NCBI GenBank assembly: GCA_012270635.1
Contig: JAAXHX010000369.1
Coordinates: 1 to 6,306 of the forward strand
Direction of reading: 5' to 3'
DNA length: 6,306 bases
Origin: Dehalococcoidia bacterium
GTDB taxonomy: Bacteria; Chloroflexota; Dehalococcoidia; Plut-88900
The first letter of the stretch is position 1. Each line of letters begins with the position of its first letter. The notes under the pieces are model-generated. The model saw only the letters and a program-made list of their open reading frames with translations, was not told the origin of the DNA and did not search any database. The position numbers were made by a program, and so were the translations under genes. This document shows positions 5,687-6,306 of the stretch, piece by piece.

Positions 5687-5746
5687 CCGCTCATACTTCC
5701 CTTCGACAGGCTCAGGATAAACTAGGGCCTCAGCATGAGCGGCCCC
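5687..5746 (+). repeat. Dispersed intergenic repeat, copy B (long form with 8-bp terminal inverted repeats)
   Basis: The element is bounded by CCGCTCAT (5687-5694) and ATGAGCGG (5735-5742), a perfect 8-bp terminal inverted repeat, and shares the following CCCC with copy A. Inside are ACTTCCCTTCGACAGGCTCAG and an extra 18 bases ending in a second CTCAG (5729-5733). It is too short to encode a protein and would need to be moved by an enzyme encoded elsewhere, if it moves. Confidence 0.7.
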
Positions 5747-5764
5747 AGCCCCGGGGCTTGGGGC
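5742..5764 (-). terminator. GC-rich palindrome downstream of the right-hand CoA-transferase
   Basis: GCCCC-A-GCCCC / GGGGC-TT-GGGGC folds into a near-perfect stem 14 bases past the TAA stop (5781 to 5779) of the minus-strand gene. There is no T run after it, so it is not a standard intrinsic terminator. A role in slowing polymerase or protecting the 3' end is possible. Confidence 0.3.
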
Positions 5765-5778
5765 AAGGAGCGGGGGTT

Positions 5779-6306
5779 TTAGACGACGCCCGCCTCCCGC
5801 AGGCGGCCGATGTGCTCGCCGTCGTATCCCAGGACTTCCGATAGGACCTGTTCGGTGTGCTCTCCCAGCAGGGGCGAGGGCTCGACGCGAGTGGGGGAGT
5901 CGGACAGCTTGATGGGGTTGCCGGGGAAGGTGAACTCGCCGCGCTGAGGATGGTCGACGGTGACGATCATCTCCCGTTCCAGCAAATGGGGGTCGGAGTG
6001 GATGTCCACGGCGTTGAGGAGGGCGCCGGCGGTGACGCCGATTTCACCCATGAGCTTCATCACCTCGTGCTTATCGTGGTCGGCGGCCCAGTCCTCGATA
6101 ATGCGGGTGAGCTCATCCTTGTTGGCCATGCGGGTGTCGTTGGTGGAGAAGCGCGGGTCTCCGATGAGGTCGTCCCGCTCTATCAGGCGCAGGAAGGAGT
6201 CCCAGACCTTCTGGCCGACGATGCCGTTGACGAAGATGTAGACGTAGTCGTCCCGACCCCCGGGCTTGCAGCGGAAGAGGTCGGCGGGTGCGGAGCCGGG
6301 GGAGGC
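5779..6306 (-). CDS. CaiB/BaiF class III CoA-transferase, C-terminal part (5' end beyond window)
   Basis: The frame is open from the right edge for 175 residues and ends in TAA. Upstream of the first internal ATG (6129) the frame still encodes family sequence (APADLFRCKPGGRDDYVYIF, then LIGDPRFSTNDTR), so that ATG is not the start and the gene begins outside the window. Further family motifs are WAADHDKHEVMKLMGEIGVTAG, a late DPHLLEREMIVTVDHP.RGEFTFPGNPIKLS and the C-terminal SPLLGEHTEQVL. These are typical of the formyl-CoA transferase/CaiB type. The part that would carry the catalytic Asp is missing here. The sequence differs clearly from the pair at 1-2450, so it is not a recent duplicate. 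Its substrate is unknown, and it presumably belongs to an operon continuing to the right. Confidence 0.93.
   Translation of the reverse strand, partial: ASPGSAPADLFRCKPGGRDDYVYIFVNGIVGQKVWDSFLRLIERDDLIGDPRFSTNDTRMANKDELTRIIEDWAADHDKHEVMKLMGEIGVTAGALLNAVDIHSDPHLLEREMIVTVDHPQRGEFTFPGNPIKLSDSPTRVEPSPLLGEHTEQVLSEVLGYDGEHIGRLREAGVV

Larger units (their letters stand above)
5444..5778. other. Gene-free intergenic region with repeats and palindromes
   Basis: These 335 bases contain no ORF with recognisable protein features. They hold the TPR gene's ribosome-binding site and possible promoter at the left, a CCCCTCA/TGAGGGG dyad (5531-5554), an inverted copy of the dispersed repeat (5611-5642), a GAGGGC-TCG-GCCCTC hairpin (5645-5659), the long repeat copy (5687-5746) and a GC palindrome (5742-5764) next to the end of the last gene. 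Confidence 0.75.

Noticed and set aside
5779..6129. A complete 116-residue protein starting at ATG 6129
   Set aside because: The same frame upstream encodes conserved CoA-transferase sequence to the window edge, so this ATG is internal.

Overview
The window is a GC-rich bacterial chromosomal segment with GTG and TTG starts and strong G/C preference at third codon positions in most genes. The density of CaiB/BaiF-type class III CoA-transferase genes (three in 6.3 kb), the RsmI sequence variant and the short 'CTTCGACAGGCTCAG' intergenic repeats suggest a Chloroflexota organism of the Dehalococcoidia/SAR202 kind. That assignment is inference from pattern memory and was not tested by a search. 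Nothing here is plasmid, phage, CRISPR or rRNA/tRNA.

Left region (1-2450, minus strand): a two-gene operon of class III CoA-transferases. The upstream gene (2450 to 1194) starts six bases after a TTGACA-N17-TAGGGT promoter, so its mRNA is probably leaderless. Twelve bases after its stop, a second gene (1181 to the window edge) starts at a TTG whose ribosome-binding site overlaps that stop. Only the second protein keeps the catalytic aspartate (Asp174); the first has Trp170 at that alignment position. This asymmetry suggests a heteromeric enzyme with one catalytic and one non-catalytic subunit.

Middle region (2451-4636, plus strand): a 230-bp divergent intergenic region with dyads leads into a PD-(D/E)XK nuclease-like gene interrupted by a single in-frame TAG. 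The TAG stands exactly where the catalytic glutamate codon of the E-x-K motif should be. Forty-two bases later comes rsmI (16S rRNA C1402 2'-O-methyltransferase), which looks intact.

Right region (4637-6306): the rsmI gene converges on a minus-strand gene for a small membrane-anchored TPR protein. The 198 bp between them hold a dispersed repeat and two tandem hairpins whose stems differ by compensatory changes. Between the TPR gene and the last gene are 335 bp with two further copies of the dispersed repeat, one inverted, and several GC-rich palindromes. The last gene, running in from the right edge on the minus strand, is the C-terminal 175 residues of a third class III CoA-transferase.

The CoA-transferases probably move CoA between carboxylic acids in degradation of organic acids, but substrates cannot be read from the sequence. 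The points most worth following are the stop codon at the nuclease active-site position, the paired transferases with one missing aspartate, the likely leaderless promoter and the covarying repeat hairpins.
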